Both the position numbers and the translations under genes were made by a program. The notes under the pieces were generated by a model. The model saw only the letters and a program-made list of their open reading frames with translations, did no database searches and was not told the DNA's origin. Below are positions 14,420 through 23,777 of a DNA stretch of 64,000 bases, in pieces (within the stretch, counting starts at the first letter, position 1; the number at the start of each line of letters is the position of its first letter). This DNA comes from JAJPHT01 sp035526585 (GTDB lineage Archaea > Thermoplasmatota > SW-10-69-26 > JACQPN01 > JAJPHT01): positions 38,498 through 102,497 of the forward strand of contig DATLCC010000065.1 of the NCBI GenBank assembly GCA_035526585.1. The letters run 5' to 3'.

Positions 14420-15367
14420 TCAAGGGCGCGTCTGGCGTCGCTCGCGCCTTCTGCCGCGCGCATAGAAGAACGGCAGCAGGGCCACGGCCAGGATGACGAA
14501 CGTGAACGAGCCGCGCAGGACGTTCGGTTGGTTCTCCGGGAAGAACAGGATCACCGCGACGGTGACGAGCGCCGCAGCCGCCATCAGCAGCGCCAGCACG
14601 ACGGCGCGGCCGCGCGACTTCGGGTACGCCACGTTCGACATGTTGAGGAAGGCGAGGAGCACGACGACCGGGAGCGCGTAGTTGTACGGGATGCGAGCCA
14701 CGATCAAGAGCGCGATGGTGACCGCGGACCATGGCGTCGGGAGACCTTGGAACGTCGTCGTCTGGCCTTCGACCGGGTTGCTGTTGAAGCGCGCGAGTCG
14801 CAGCATGCCCATCACGAGCACGAGGCCGGCGGCGAGGAGCGCGGGGAACGTGTGCACGGCGCCGTAGTAGGTGAAGACCATGAACGCGGGCGTCATCACG
14901 AACGTGATCGTGTCGCTCAGCGTGTCGAGGTCACCACCCAGGCGCGAGCCGCCGAACTTGCGCGCGACGATGCCGTCGAGCGCGTCGCAGATGCCGCCCA
15001 GCGTGATGAGGACGGACGCGAGGAGGAAGCGGTCGTCCTGCCCGTTGGGCGCGAGCCCCGGGAAGACGCGGTCGAGGCCGGGGAAGAAGGGCGGCTCGTA
15101 GAGGACGACGACCTTCGTGAGGACGGCGATCGCGAGGAACCCCGCGAGGCCGTTCGTGAGCGTGAAGAGGTCCGCGGCTGATATCACGCTGCGGATGCGC
15201 GGCAGCCGGGGGATGCGCCCGCGCACCGCGTGCCCGAAGCGCCGCATGCGCGGGTGGATCGGGACCTTGAGCTCCGGCACCTTGAGCGGCGGAAGCCGCG
15301 GCACCTTGAGCTGCGGCATGCGCGTGAAGCGCGGGCCGTGGCGCTTGGGCGCGCTAGAGCTCGGCAA
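14420..15367 (-). CDS. CDP-archaeol/diacylglycerol-serine O-phosphatidyltransferase
   Basis: The 315-residue membrane enzyme condenses a CDP-lipid with L-serine. In archaea the lipid is CDP-archaeol and the product archaetidylserine. The CDP-alcohol phosphotransferase motif is complete: D131-G-x2-A-R, a Gly-rich loop, then GGDLDTLSD to D152. Six to seven hydrophobic helices follow. The N-terminal 60 residues are unusual: a basic, Pro-rich LKVP-type repeat region (LKVPRLPPLKVPELKVP) absent from typical members, so a start nearer residue 60 is possible. It overlaps the decarboxylase gene by 14 nt, matching their consecutive pathway steps. Confidence 0.85.
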   Translation of the reverse strand: MPSSSAPKRHGPRFTRMPQLKVPRLPPLKVPELKVPIHPRMRRFGHAVRGRIPRLPRIRSVISAADLFTLTNGLAGFLAIAVLTKVVVLYEPPFFPGLDRVFPGLAPNGQDDRFLLASVLITLGGICDALDGIVARKFGGSRLGGDLDTLSDTITFVMTPAFMVFTYYGAVHTFPALLAAGLVLVMGMLRLARFNSNPVEGQTTTFQGLPTPWSAVTIALLIVARIPYNYALPVVVLLAFLNMSNVAYPKSRGRAVVLALLMAAAALVTVAVILFFPENQPNVLRGSFTFVILAVALLPFFYARGRRRERRQTRP

Positions 15368-15968
15368 GCACCGTCTCCCCTGCCACCATCTTGTCGCCCT
15401 CCTTCACGGCCGGCCGAAGCCCCGCCGGAAGGTAGACGTCGACGCGCGAGCCGAGGCGGATGATGCCGATCCGATCCCCCTTCTCGACCTTCGCGCCCTG
15501 CGCAAGGTAGGGGAGGATGCGGCGCGCGAGCGTGCCCGCGATCTGCACGACCTCGAGGTCGCCGACCTCCGTCTCGAAGTGCCACACGACGCGCTCGTTG
15601 CGCTCCGACTCCTTGTTGAACGCGGGGACGAAGCCGCCCTGCACGTGCTCGACGCTCGCGACGCGGCCCGCGAGCGGCGCGCGGTTCACGTGCACGTTGA
15701 AGGGGTCCATGAACGTCGCCACGCGCGTGCGGCCATCCGGATAGACGTCGATCGACTGCACGACGCCATCCGCAGGCGCAAGGAGCCCCGGCCGCTTCGC
15801 ATCGCGCTCCGGATCGCGGAAGAAGTTCAGCATGATGAGCGCGAGCGCGAGGAGCGGAGCGACGAGCGCCCACCACCACGCGCTCACCGCGAGCGCGAGC
15901 GCAAGCGCGAGGAACGTGGCGGCCCACGTGACGTAGAACCATGGACTCGTGCCCTTCGCGAGGCGCAT
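15354..15968 (-). CDS. Archaetidylserine (phosphatidylserine) decarboxylase
   Basis: The 204-residue product is a short Psd/Asd-type enzyme that would convert archaetidylserine to archaetidylethanolamine. Two N-terminal membrane helices (residues 10-48) precede the catalytic region: FFRDPERD, APADGVV, a FMDPFNVHVNR block containing the conserved His residues, and RLGSRVD, whose Gly173-Ser174 bond is the expected self-cleavage site that generates the pyruvoyl group. It lies upstream of and overlaps the synthase gene. CGCTTTAAGCG about 30 nt before the ATG is a likely TATA element. Confidence 0.87.
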   Translation of the reverse strand: MRLAKGTSPWFYVTWAATFLALALALAVSAWWWALVAPLLALALIMLNFFRDPERDAKRPGLLAPADGVVQSIDVYPDGRTRVATFMDPFNVHVNRAPLAGRVASVEHVQGGFVPAFNKESERNERVVWHFETEVGDLEVVQIAGTLARRILPYLAQGAKVEKGDRIGIIRLGSRVDVYLPAGLRPAVKEGDKMVAGETVLAEL

Positions 15969-16046
15969 GATATCCCTCGCAGCTTGGCCTCGCGCTTAAA
16001 GCGTTCCGTCTTGCGGCGTTGCACGGCCGGAACGGCGGACCGCAGG

Positions 16047-16961
16047 TCACGCGTCGGTGGGCGCCGGCGCGGGATCGACCTTGCTGGGCGGCGGAGGCGG
16101 CGGCTTGCTGAAGAAGCCGGCGTGCTTGCGCTTGCGCAGGTCGAAGAGGTCGAGGATGTTCGAGTGGAGCTCCGGCAGCAGGGCGAAGACCCCGAGCGCG
16201 ATGAAGACCATCGCGACGAGGGAGCCGATCTTGCCGACGTAGCTGTGCATCCATTCGAAGGGATCGATGCCGAACATCCCCCAGCCGAGCACCTTGTAGC
16301 CGTACACGATCCCCGCGTTGCGGAAGAGGTTCAGCACGTAGATGACCGGGACGGTGATCGCGTACGCCTTCCACTTCCGCGAGCTGGATGCGCGCAGGCA
16401 GGCGATCGCGCCGACGAAGATCATGATGCTCTGGATCGCCGTGCACGCGAGGATCACGGTGACGGCGTACTCGGTCCCGCCGTTGAGGAAGATGTGCGCG
16501 TCGCCGGTGGAGTCCTGCACGACGCCGTTCGGGACTCCGAAGATCGTGCTCAGCATCCAGCTCGACTGGATCGCGGTCTGGTAGATGAGCCACTTCTGGA
16601 CGGCGGGGATCTCGTAGATGACGAAGTACGTGAGGGCGGAGACGAACGAGGCGCCGGTGAACCAGCGCAGCGCCTCCGGATCCTCCCTCCAGCGGTAGCT
16701 CTTGATCTCGTGCCAGGCGATCCACAGGAGGAAGATCGGTCCCAGGAGCGTGAACCACCCGTTGATCGGGTCGGGCTCGGTGTCGACGGGGTGGAAGAAC
16801 TCGGGCGCCTGGAAGGGCCAGTAGAGCGCGAAGAGCGTCCAGCCCGCGGCGCGCAGCCAGTGGGCTCGGCGGTCGCGCCAGAGGAACCCGGCGCCCATGA
16901 GGCCAAGGCCCGTGAAGACCATGACCAGGAGCGCGGGCTGCCAGGCCGAGAAGTCCACCAT
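16047..16961 (-). CDS. artA: Archaeosortase A-like membrane transpeptidase
   Basis: The 304-residue polytopic protein is an exosortase/archaeosortase. These enzymes cleave C-terminal tripartite signals (PGF-CTERM for ArtA) and attach surface proteins to lipid. The catalytic triad is visible: C173 in ILACTAIQS, R214 in NLFRNAGI and H239 in EWMHSYVGK, each at the end of a membrane helix. A proline-rich tail (PPPPPPS) follows the last helix. I start it at the ATG at 16959-16961, with CCTTTTAA about 30 nt upstream. It lies beside lipid-synthesis genes and just before the surface-protein island, but none of the large exoproteins here carry a clear PGF-CTERM. Confidence 0.9.
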   Translation of the reverse strand: MVDFSAWQPALLVMVFTGLGLMGAGFLWRDRRAHWLRAAGWTLFALYWPFQAPEFFHPVDTEPDPINGWFTLLGPIFLLWIAWHEIKSYRWREDPEALRWFTGASFVSALTYFVIYEIPAVQKWLIYQTAIQSSWMLSTIFGVPNGVVQDSTGDAHIFLNGGTEYAVTVILACTAIQSIMIFVGAIACLRASSSRKWKAYAITVPVIYVLNLFRNAGIVYGYKVLGWGMFGIDPFEWMHSYVGKIGSLVAMVFIALGVFALLPELHSNILDLFDLRKRKHAGFFSKPPPPPPSKVDPAPAPTDA

Positions 16962-17061
16962 CTGGCTTCGGACGAGTCGCCGGGGGTTAAAAGGGTTTGC
17001 GGACAGCGCGTGCAAGCGCTGCGGCGCTTGCCCGCGTCGTCCGTGTCGGCCTGCGGGCCGG

Positions 17062-18669
17062 CTATCGGTCTGGCACGACTCCGAAGGGCGCGTACGCCTC
17101 CGCCGCCCGCTGCAGGACGGCCGCGCGGTCCGCACCGGGCAAGAGCGGCACGATGACGCGCGGCGCGACGGGCGCGCCTTGCCCCGCGATGAACGCGGCG
17201 CTCGTCCACAGCGCCTGCGAGGGGCCGCCGAGCACGCCGCCGATGCCGACGATGGTGCGCGAGACGTTCCCGTGCCCGAGCTCGATGCGCGCCGTCGCGA
17301 ACGGCGTCGCGACGAGGTCGGGGCTCCCGAGCGCGAGCGTGCGCGAGCGCGACAGGTTGTCGAGCGCGTCGGCCGTGTCGTTCCAGCGCCCCGAGGGGTC
17401 GAGCGCCCAAGGAGTCGGGCCCTCCGCGTGCGCAAGGAGGAGCACGTCGCGCGCGAGGGGCGCCGCGTCCATCGTCGTCGCCTCGCCCACGCCCGGTCGC
17501 CCGGCGAGCGCGAGCGCGGGCGCGCCGGCGCCTTCGACCGCGGGGAGCTTGGTGATATCGAGGTCGTGGGCAGCGGCGAAGACGAGCGCGCCCTCGCTCG
17601 CGCGCTCAACGCGCGCGGGGAGCGGGCGCGGGTGGAGGGCGAGCGTCAGCCCGTCGGGCCCGCGCGCGGCGTCGAGCGCGCGCTCGTCGGCGTGGGTGAG
17701 GTTCGCAAGGAGCGCGGTGACGCCGTGCGTGCCGGCGAGCGCGCGTGCGTCGTCGAGGTTCAGGATGATATCAGCGCCGAGCGGGAGCTCGGCTTGAGCG
17801 CGCGCCACCGTCAGGTCGCGCGCGGTGGGCGTCGCGTTCGCGAGGATCGAGCGCGCCTGCGCGGCCGCGCCCTCGACCTGCTGGAGGCGGTCGTCGAACC
17901 ACGTGTAGCCCGGCTCGCGCACGCGCACGATCCCCGCAGCGGCCGCGGTCGCAAGCTGACCGTTCGCCTCGAGCGTGAACGCGATCACCCAGTCGCCCGC
18001 GGCCATCGTCTCGGGGAACGCGCCCGTCGTGAGCGGACCGTCGAGCGGCGCGGCGGCGCCAAACGGCGTCGCCGTGCCATCGGGCGCGGTCGCGGTCCCG
18101 TTCCAGTACGCGGGGCGCGCTCCGGGCCCGAGCTCGACGAGGTCCGGGAGGAACGCGCCATCGCGCGCGCCTTCGTCCACGCGCAGCCGCAGCCGCGCCT
18201 CGCCCTGGCGCACGGTGGGGAGCGCGCAGAGCTTCGCCGCCTCGCGCGCCTCGCATGTGGTGAGGCGCTCCATCTCGAAGTAGGTCGCCACGTAGGGCGT
18301 GGGCCACGCGTGCGAGCGCAGCGCGAGGGCGTCGCCGGTTGCGAGCCCGGTCGACGCCGCGACGATCGCGGTGCCCGGCTCAGGGAGCGCGATGCCCAGC
18401 GCTTCCGCTGCGCGCGCGTCGAGGCCCGCGTAGTCGTGGACGCGCGCGCCCATCGCCTCCCCCAGCACGAGCGCGCCAAGCGCCGCGGGCGCGTGCGCCT
18501 CCGCGAGGAGCGCATCTGCGCGCGTCGCGTCGAAGGGCCAGCGCCCATCGAGCGCGAGCAGGCGGAGCTGCGCCACGTCGGGCTCGGGCGTGGGCGTCGG
18601 CGGCGGCCCGCCGGGCGTGCCGCACCCCGCAAGCAGCGCGACGGCGAGAAGAAGAGGGAGCGCCCGCAA
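17062..18669 (-). CDS. Predicted lipoprotein of unknown function
   Basis: I do not recognise this family. The only good start is a TTG at 18667-18669, which gives a lipoprotein signal (RALPLLLAVALLAGCG, lipobox LAGC) followed by a Pro/Thr linker (GGPPPTPTPEP). The 535-residue product has a mixed alpha/beta body with Ala/Asp-rich repeats and a later region resembling a degenerate beta propeller. A CEAREAAKLC pair could form a disulfide. It is divergent from the BNR lipoprotein gene at 18835 with a 165-nt shared upstream region. The larger open frame covering 17062-20157 is a shadow. Confidence 0.6.
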   Translation of the reverse strand: MRALPLLLAVALLAGCGTPGGPPPTPTPEPDVAQLRLLALDGRWPFDATRADALLAEAHAPAALGALVLGEAMGARVHDYAGLDARAAEALGIALPEPGTAIVAASTGLATGDALALRSHAWPTPYVATYFEMERLTTCEAREAAKLCALPTVRQGEARLRLRVDEGARDGAFLPDLVELGPGARPAYWNGTATAPDGTATPFGAAAPLDGPLTTGAFPETMAAGDWVIAFTLEANGQLATAAAAGIVRVREPGYTWFDDRLQQVEGAAAQARSILANATPTARDLTVARAQAELPLGADIILNLDDARALAGTHGVTALLANLTHADERALDAARGPDGLTLALHPRPLPARVERASEGALVFAAAHDLDITKLPAVEGAGAPALALAGRPGVGEATTMDAAPLARDVLLLAHAEGPTPWALDPSGRWNDTADALDNLSRSRTLALGSPDLVATPFATARIELGHGNVSRTIVGIGGVLGGPSQALWTSAAFIAGQGAPVAPRVIVPLLPGADRAAVLQRAAEAYAPFGVVPDR

Positions 18670-18834
18670 CGCGCGACGAACCGACGCTTGCGCCTTGAAG
18701 GGTTCGTTGCCGGAAGCGGAGGAGGAAGCGGGATCCGGAACCGGGACGGACGACCGCCGGGTCCCAGGTTCCGCTACCGCATCCTCTTCCGAGGTCCACA
18801 AACGAGAAGAGAGAGCGGAGTCGTCGCGGCGCCG

Positions 18835-20076
18835 ATGCGTGCGCTCGCGCTCCTCCTCGTCCTCCTCCTCGCGGGCTGCTCGACGCCGGGCGCGAAGGAC
18901 GGCGGCTCCCCGACGGCGCCGACGGCGTCGGCGTCGCGCTTCCTCGCGCCGCAGGTCATGGGCGAGGGAGGCCCCGAGCCCGTGCTCGCGTTCTCGCCCG
19001 AGGGGGATCGGCTGTATCTCGCGGCCCAGGATCCCGAGGGGGGTGGCCCGTTCGTGTGGGTCTCGAAGGATGGCGGCGCGACGTTCGACCTCAAGCGCCC
19101 GACGCAGCAGGGGGGCGGCGAGGTGGATCTTGCGGCCGGCCCGAACGGCGCCGTCTATCTCACGCAGCTCGGGGCGCGCGGGAACATCGTGAGCGTGTCG
19201 CGCGACAAGGGCGAGACGTGGGACTCGGCCCCCCTCGGGGGGGCCTCGCAATATTTCGACCGCGAGTGGCTCACGGTCGACGCGAACGGGCGCGCGTATC
19301 TCGTGGCGCGCGAGTTCGGCACGACCGCGAGCGCGGGCGTCGCAAGGAGCGACGATCGCGGGCTCACGTGGCCGCCGCGCGGGAAAGCGTGGACCGCGCT
19401 CGACGAGCCGGGCGAGGCGAACGGGCCGCTCGTCGCAGTGGGAGCCAACGTGCACCTCGCATACATCTGCCGCCAGGGCGAGGCCGTGTGCGTGTCCACG
19501 ACGCGCGACGGCGGCCTCACGTGGTCGCGCGCGGTCGTGGCGAGCCGCGGCACGAACGCCGCGAACGTGTACCCTGCGCTCGCGAGCGTGGGCGGCGCGC
19601 TCCTTGTCGCGTGGGCGGATGCGAGCGACGGCGCGCTTGCGGTCTACACGTCGCGCTCGAGCGATGCCGCGTCGTGGTCCGCGCCCCAGCGGGCCTCCGC
19701 GACCGGCGGCACGGCGGCGCTCCCGTGGCTCGCCTCGCGCGGCGGCGCGACATGGCTCGTCTACCTGCGGGCCGACGAGGCGATGGCCGCAACGGACTGC
19801 GCGCAGGCGCAGGGCGCGCGGTGGATCCCGACCGCGCAGCCCCTCGACGCGCAGGGCGCGCCGCAGGGCGAGCCGATGCCCCTCACGACGGAGCCGGCGC
19901 ACGTGGGCATCGTGTCGCCGCCCGTGGGCCAGTCGTGCAGCGGCGGCGCCCGGGACCGCAACTTCGGCGATTTCTTCACCGCCGCGATCTCGCCCCCGGG
20001 GAAGCTCGTGGTCGCGTGGTCGGCCGACACCGGCACGATCGCGAGCACGCGGGACATCGTCGTTCGGGAACGATGA
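18835..20076 (+). CDS. Secreted BNR/sialidase-like propeller lipoprotein
   Basis: The 413-residue product has a lipoprotein signal (ALALLLVLLLAGCS, residues 3-16) and then repeated Asp-box (BNR) blades of the S-x-D-x-G-x-T-W/F type: SKDGGATF, SRDKGETW, SDDRGLTW, TTRDGGLTW and later degenerate copies. This is the six-bladed beta-propeller fold of sialidases and photosystem-assembly-like proteins. No sialidase catalytic Arg triad or Tyr/Glu pair can be assigned with confidence, so binding rather than hydrolysis is likely. It is the first of three BNR genes running rightward to 34.5 kb. Confidence 0.75.
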   Translation: MRALALLLVLLLAGCSTPGAKDGGSPTAPTASASRFLAPQVMGEGGPEPVLAFSPEGDRLYLAAQDPEGGGPFVWVSKDGGATFDLKRPTQQGGGEVDLAAGPNGAVYLTQLGARGNIVSVSRDKGETWDSAPLGGASQYFDREWLTVDANGRAYLVAREFGTTASAGVARSDDRGLTWPPRGKAWTALDEPGEANGPLVAVGANVHLAYICRQGEAVCVSTTRDGGLTWSRAVVASRGTNAANVYPALASVGGALLVAWADASDGALAVYTSRSSDAASWSAPQRASATGGTAALPWLASRGGATWLVYLRADEAMAATDCAQAQGARWIPTAQPLDAQGAPQGEPMPLTTEPAHVGIVSPPVGQSCSGGARDRNFGDFFTAAISPPGKLVVAWSADTGTIASTRDIVVRER

Positions 20077-20112
20077 GGCCGAGGGAACGACGGATCGGGG
20101 GCAGAGAGAAAG

Positions 20113-20130
20113 CGTAACCTCTTGGTTACA
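20113..20130. promoter_or_regulatory. GTAAC-N6-GTTAC operator-like palindrome, copy 2
   Basis: CGTAAC-CTCTTG-GTTACA; the inner bases extend the arms to GTAACC/GGTTAC. It lies 177 nt upstream of the BNR/FN3 gene at 20307 and five bases before another palindrome (20135-20156). Matches copies at 10861 and 46780. Confidence 0.6.
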
Positions 20131-20134
20131 CGTC

Positions 20135-20156
20135 TGCCACATGGCGCCATATGGCA
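20135..20156. promoter_or_regulatory. 22-bp near-perfect palindrome
   Basis: TGCCA-CATGGCGCCATA-TGGCA is self-complementary over 22 bases except for one symmetric mismatch pair. It directly follows the GTAAC palindrome, so the two could bind two different dimeric regulators, or one cooperatively. Confidence 0.5.
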
Positions 20157-20162
20157 CACCCG

Positions 20163-20240
20163 TCGCGGTCCCGGTTCCCGGCTTCCGGCTTCCGGGTCCC
20201 GGGTCCTCGGTCCCCGGGTCCCGGTCCCCGGTCCCCTCTT
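20163..20240. repeat. GGTCCC/GGTTCC low-complexity tract
   Basis: Short units of GGTCCC, GGTTCC, GGCTTCC and GGTCCCC are repeated about ten times between the two palindromes and the start of the 20307 gene. It is probably a slippage-prone simple repeat; no protein or stable structure is evident. Confidence 0.55.
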
Positions 20241-20292
20241 TCCCGCGTTCCCACGTCCGTCACCCCCGTCCGGGGTGACACGAAGCATTTTA

Positions 20293-20306
20293 GTCGTCTA
20301 GACAAC
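20293..20306. promoter_or_regulatory. Palindrome abutting the 20307 start codon
   Basis: GTCGTCTAGACAAC is a 14-nt inverted repeat with one mismatch pair, ending at the base before the ATG. CATTTTAG (20286-20293) just upstream is the TATA-like element, so a protein bound here would block initiation. Confidence 0.4.
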
Positions 20307-23300
20307 ATGCCTCGGCTCAAGGTACTGGGGAGGCTCACCCACGTGTCCAACCGCGCTGCTTCGTTCATCGTCCTCGCTCTCCTAGTGCCGCTTGCGGCTC
20401 CCTTCGTGCCCGGCGCGGGCGCGCTCCCTTCGACAGCGCCGCGGTACTCGACGTACGTGGGTCCGGACGAGAACCAGGTCTTCACGGTCTTCATCGACTC
20501 GGGCGGCGAGCCGTCGATCGGCGTGGACTGGAGGACGGGGGAGATCCTCTACCAGCGCGGGTTCCACACGTTCCGCGCGGAGCTCCAGGACGACGGCGGC
20601 TCGGACTGGATCGACGTCTCGGCGCCCAACACACCGTTCAACATCGACCCGATGCTCTTCACCGACAGCGCTACGGGCCGTACGTTCGCGGGTGGGCTGG
20701 ATGGCATGTGCAGCTCGATGGCCATCACGGACGATGGCGGCCGCACGTGGATCCCCGCGGGGAACATGTGCGTCCCGACGCTCGACCACCAGACGATCGC
20801 GTCGGGCCCGTGGGCGGCGACGACGCTCCCCTCGTCGCCCGCGTTCGATCGCGCGACCTACTACTGCGCGCAGGCGTCCGCCGTCACGTGCATCACGAGC
20901 CAGGACGGCGGCCTCACGTGGGGCCCGCCCGTTCCCGTGACGTGCGGTTTCGTCGATCCCGGCTTCCACGGGAGCGTGCACGTGGGCCCGGATGGCAAGG
21001 TCTTCCTTCCATTCAAGAACTGCCAGGGCGGCGCGGGCGTCGCGGTGAGCGCCGACAACGGCCTCACGTGGACGTCCCACAAGGTCCCGAGCGCGGTGTA
21101 CCCGGGTGCTGGGTTCGACCCCGATGTCGCCACGACCCCGAGCGGCTGGCTCTATCTCGGCTACGCGAACGGCGCGACGGGCGCGGCCACGGCCACGATG
21201 TCCAAGGACAACGGCACGACCTGGTCCACGCCCGTGGACGTCGGCGCGCCGCTGGGCGTCGTCGCGAGCACGTTCCACGAGATGGTCGCCGGCGACGACG
21301 GGCGTGCCGCGCTCGCGTTCCTTGGCACGACCACCGCGGGCAACGGGTACGACCCGGCCTTCGCGGGCGTGTGGGACCTCTACGTCGCGACCACCTACGA
21401 CGCGGGCGCGACCTGGACGACGGTCAAGGCCAGCACGGACCCGGTGCAGCGCGGCTGGATCTGCGCGGGCGGCACGGGCTGCGCGACGGACGAGTCCGGC
21501 CACCGCAACATGCTCGACTTCATGGACGCGCAGGTGGACGCGCAGGGCCGCGTGCTCGTGGGGTATGCCGACGGCTGCACCGGCGAATGTGCGGGTCCCG
21601 CAGGCACGAGCGCGCAGTCCTTCCACAGCCAGGCCACGATCACGCGTCAGTCGAGCGGGCTCACGCTCTTCTCGGCGTTCGACCCGTCGACGGGCGCGCT
21701 CTTTGCGACCGGCGGCGGACCGTACACGACGCAGGCCGGGAGCGCCGTCGCGCTCGATGGCGAGGCGGCCAACGGCGTCGCGCCCTACAGCTACTCGTGG
21801 AGCGTGCTGAGCCGGCCCGCGGGCTCGGCGGCCGGCGCCTCGTCGATCGCCGCCGCCGCGACCGCGGGCGCGAGCTTCACGCCCGACGTCGTCGGCGACT
21901 ATCTGCTGCGCTTCGAAGCGCGCGACGCCTCGGGCGAGCGCGCCGTCGACGTCGTGAAGGTCACCGCCGCGAGCCTGCCGGGCGTCCCCGTCGCGACGTG
22001 CGGCGTCCCGCTCGCGAGCGACGCGGTGGGCGACTCGACCGCCGCGGGCGCGGGCTCCTCGCGTCGTGATATCACGAGCGTCTCCGCGAGCGACGCGCAG
22101 GGCATTTGGACGCTCTGCGTGAGCGTGGCGAGCATGGCGGAGGCGGCGACGGCGGGCTCCAAGTTCACGTTCTTCTGGGACGCGCCCTACGAGCTTCCTC
22201 TCATCACGTACTCCGCATCGGCCACAGTCACGGCGGGCGGCACCGTCGGCAGCGCCCAGTTCTCCAAGGGCGTCGCGGGCGTGACCCTCGCGCAGCTGGG
22301 CGGCCCGGCCTCCGCGTCGCTCGATGGCGACACGCTGCGCATCACGCTCCCGCGCCCCGGCGTCGGCGGCCCGCAGGATGGCGAGAGCGCGACGAACCTC
22401 TTCGTGCGCGTGGAGAACACCGCGACGCCTACGACGACGTGGGACCGTGCGCCCGACGCGGGCGGGCTCGCGTACACGTTCGGCCACAATGCGCCCGACG
22501 CGGTCGCGCCCGCGCAGGTGACGGGCCTCGCCGGCGAGGACGCGCAGACGGGCGGCCTCGTGAACCTCTCGTGGGACGCCTCCAGCGACGACATCGGCGT
22601 GAAGGACTACGTCGTCCGCCGCTCGACGCTTGCGGGCGGCCCGTACCGGACGGTCGCGCTCGTCGAGGGCCTCGCGTTCCAGGACGCCGGCCTCGTCGAC
22701 GGGACCGCGTACTACTACGCCATCGGCGCGCGTGATGGCGCGGGCAACATCGGCCCGCTCTCGGCCGAGGTCGCCGTCACGCCCACCGGGCCCGGTGGTC
22801 CCGCGGGCGACACGAGCGCGCCCACGTCGCCCGGCTCGCTCGCGACGAGCGCGCTCGCGTCCACCTCGCTCACGCTCACCTGGCTCGCGGCCGACGATCC
22901 CGAGACGGGGATCGACCACTACGAGGTGTACAAGGACGGCGTACGCATCGCGCAGACGACGCTCCTCACGCAGTCCGTGGGAGGCCTCGCGCCCTCCACG
23001 AGCTACGACCTCGAGGTGCGCGCGGTGAACGGCGCCGGCCTCGTCGGCGCGGGCGCGACGTTGACCGTGACGACACCCGCGCGCCCGCCCGACTGCGGGC
23101 AGGCCGCGTCGCCGTTCACGCTCGCGACCGACGCGGGCGGCGACAGCGCGCGCGGCGACGGGCGCGCGGAGATCGTGCGCGTGGGCGTGAAGGAGACGTC
23201 CACGCGCATCGGGTTCTACGTGAGCCTCGCCGACGCGAGCACCCCCGCCCCGAACACGATGTTCCGCGTGTCCTGGCGCACCGACGACCTGCACGGCTTC

Positions 23301-23588
23301 GCCCTCTACGTCCGGCTCACGGACGCGGGAGCGGCGCCGGCGGGCGTGTGGGTCGTGACGCCGGCGAACGAGGTGAACACGCTCCGGCAGCCCCAGTTCG
23401 GCCTCCAGTGCGACACGGTGTTCATCAGCGTCCAGAAGCAGGACCTGCTGAACCCCGCGCCTGGCGAGCTCCTCCGGGATCTGCGCGTGACGGCGTCCGT
23501 GGACACGACGAACCCGCCCGAGTCCCAGATCTATGATGCCGCTCCTGATACCGGGGGCGTCGATTACGTGATGGGGAGCGCGGCCTGA
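20307..23588 (+). CDS. Large secreted BNR propeller protein with PKD-like and two fibronectin type III domains
   Basis: The 1,093-residue product has an N-terminal signal (SFIVLALLVPLAAPFVPGAGA, around residues 20-40). A BNR propeller follows (about 65-470; SQDGGLTW, SADNGLTW, SKDNGTTW), ending in the hallmark HRNMLDFMDAQVD then YADGC shared with paralogues. Next are a PKD-like domain (about 475-560), a lipocalin-like beta domain of unknown type, two FN3 domains (starting around APAQVTGLAG and APTSPGSLAT) and a C-terminal repeat of the unknown beta domain. There is no C-terminal membrane helix or sorting signal, so it is probably secreted or held by partners. It is related in its propeller to the next gene. 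Confidence 0.75.
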   Translation: MPRLKVLGRLTHVSNRAASFIVLALLVPLAAPFVPGAGALPSTAPRYSTYVGPDENQVFTVFIDSGGEPSIGVDWRTGEILYQRGFHTFRAELQDDGGSDWIDVSAPNTPFNIDPMLFTDSATGRTFAGGLDGMCSSMAITDDGGRTWIPAGNMCVPTLDHQTIASGPWAATTLPSSPAFDRATYYCAQASAVTCITSQDGGLTWGPPVPVTCGFVDPGFHGSVHVGPDGKVFLPFKNCQGGAGVAVSADNGLTWTSHKVPSAVYPGAGFDPDVATTPSGWLYLGYANGATGAATATMSKDNGTTWSTPVDVGAPLGVVASTFHEMVAGDDGRAALAFLGTTTAGNGYDPAFAGVWDLYVATTYDAGATWTTVKASTDPVQRGWICAGGTGCATDESGHRNMLDFMDAQVDAQGRVLVGYADGCTGECAGPAGTSAQSFHSQATITRQSSGLTLFSAFDPSTGALFATGGGPYTTQAGSAVALDGEAANGVAPYSYSWSVLSRPAGSAAGASSIAAAATAGASFTPDVVGDYLLRFEARDASGERAVDVVKVTAASLPGVPVATCGVPLASDAVGDSTAAGAGSSRRDITSVSASDAQGIWTLCVSVASMAEAATAGSKFTFFWDAPYELPLITYSASATVTAGGTVGSAQFSKGVAGVTLAQLGGPASASLDGDTLRITLPRPGVGGPQDGESATNLFVRVENTATPTTTWDRAPDAGGLAYTFGHNAPDAVAPAQVTGLAGEDAQTGGLVNLSWDASSDDIGVKDYVVRRSTLAGGPYRTVALVEGLAFQDAGLVDGTAYYYAIGARDGAGNIGPLSAEVAVTPTGPGGPAGDTSAPTSPGSLATSALASTSLTLTWLAADDPETGIDHYEVYKDGVRIAQTTLLTQSVGGLAPSTSYDLEVRAVNGAGLVGAGATLTVTTPARPPDCGQAASPFTLATDAGGDSARGDGRAEIVRVGVKETSTRIGFYVSLADASTPAPNTMFRVSWRTDDLHGFALYVRLTDAGAAPAGVWVVTPANEVNTLRQPQFGLQCDTVFISVQKQDLLNPAPGELLRDLRVTASVDTTNPPESQIYDAAPDTGGVDYVMGSAA

Positions 23589-23762
23589 GGCGCCTGCCGC
23601 ATCCAAGCCAAGCGCATACGGGCTCGCGGGAACTCTTATCCTCCGTCACCTGTTCGGCCGAGCCTGAGGCATCGGAGGCAGAGAGAGCCCTCCCCGTGTC
23701 CCTCCCCCCAGGTGACACGGACCGTTCAAGGCCGCTCGACGCGCCCCCGGTGCTGGAGCTTC

Positions 23763-23768
23763 AGGAGG
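23763..23768 (+). promoter_or_regulatory. Shine-Dalgarno for the giant surface-protein gene
   Basis: AGGAGG lies 9 nt before the GTG at 23778. This spacing, and the signal peptide that begins right after it, decide that start over the earlier in-frame GTG at 23712. Confidence 0.55.
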
Positions 23769-23777
23769 CCCCACCCA

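Noticed and set aside
14056..14463. 135-codon minus-strand frame in the inverted-repeat unit
   Set aside because: It crosses the terminal repeat and the start of the lipid gene end, has no motif, and its codon use is unlike the neighbours.
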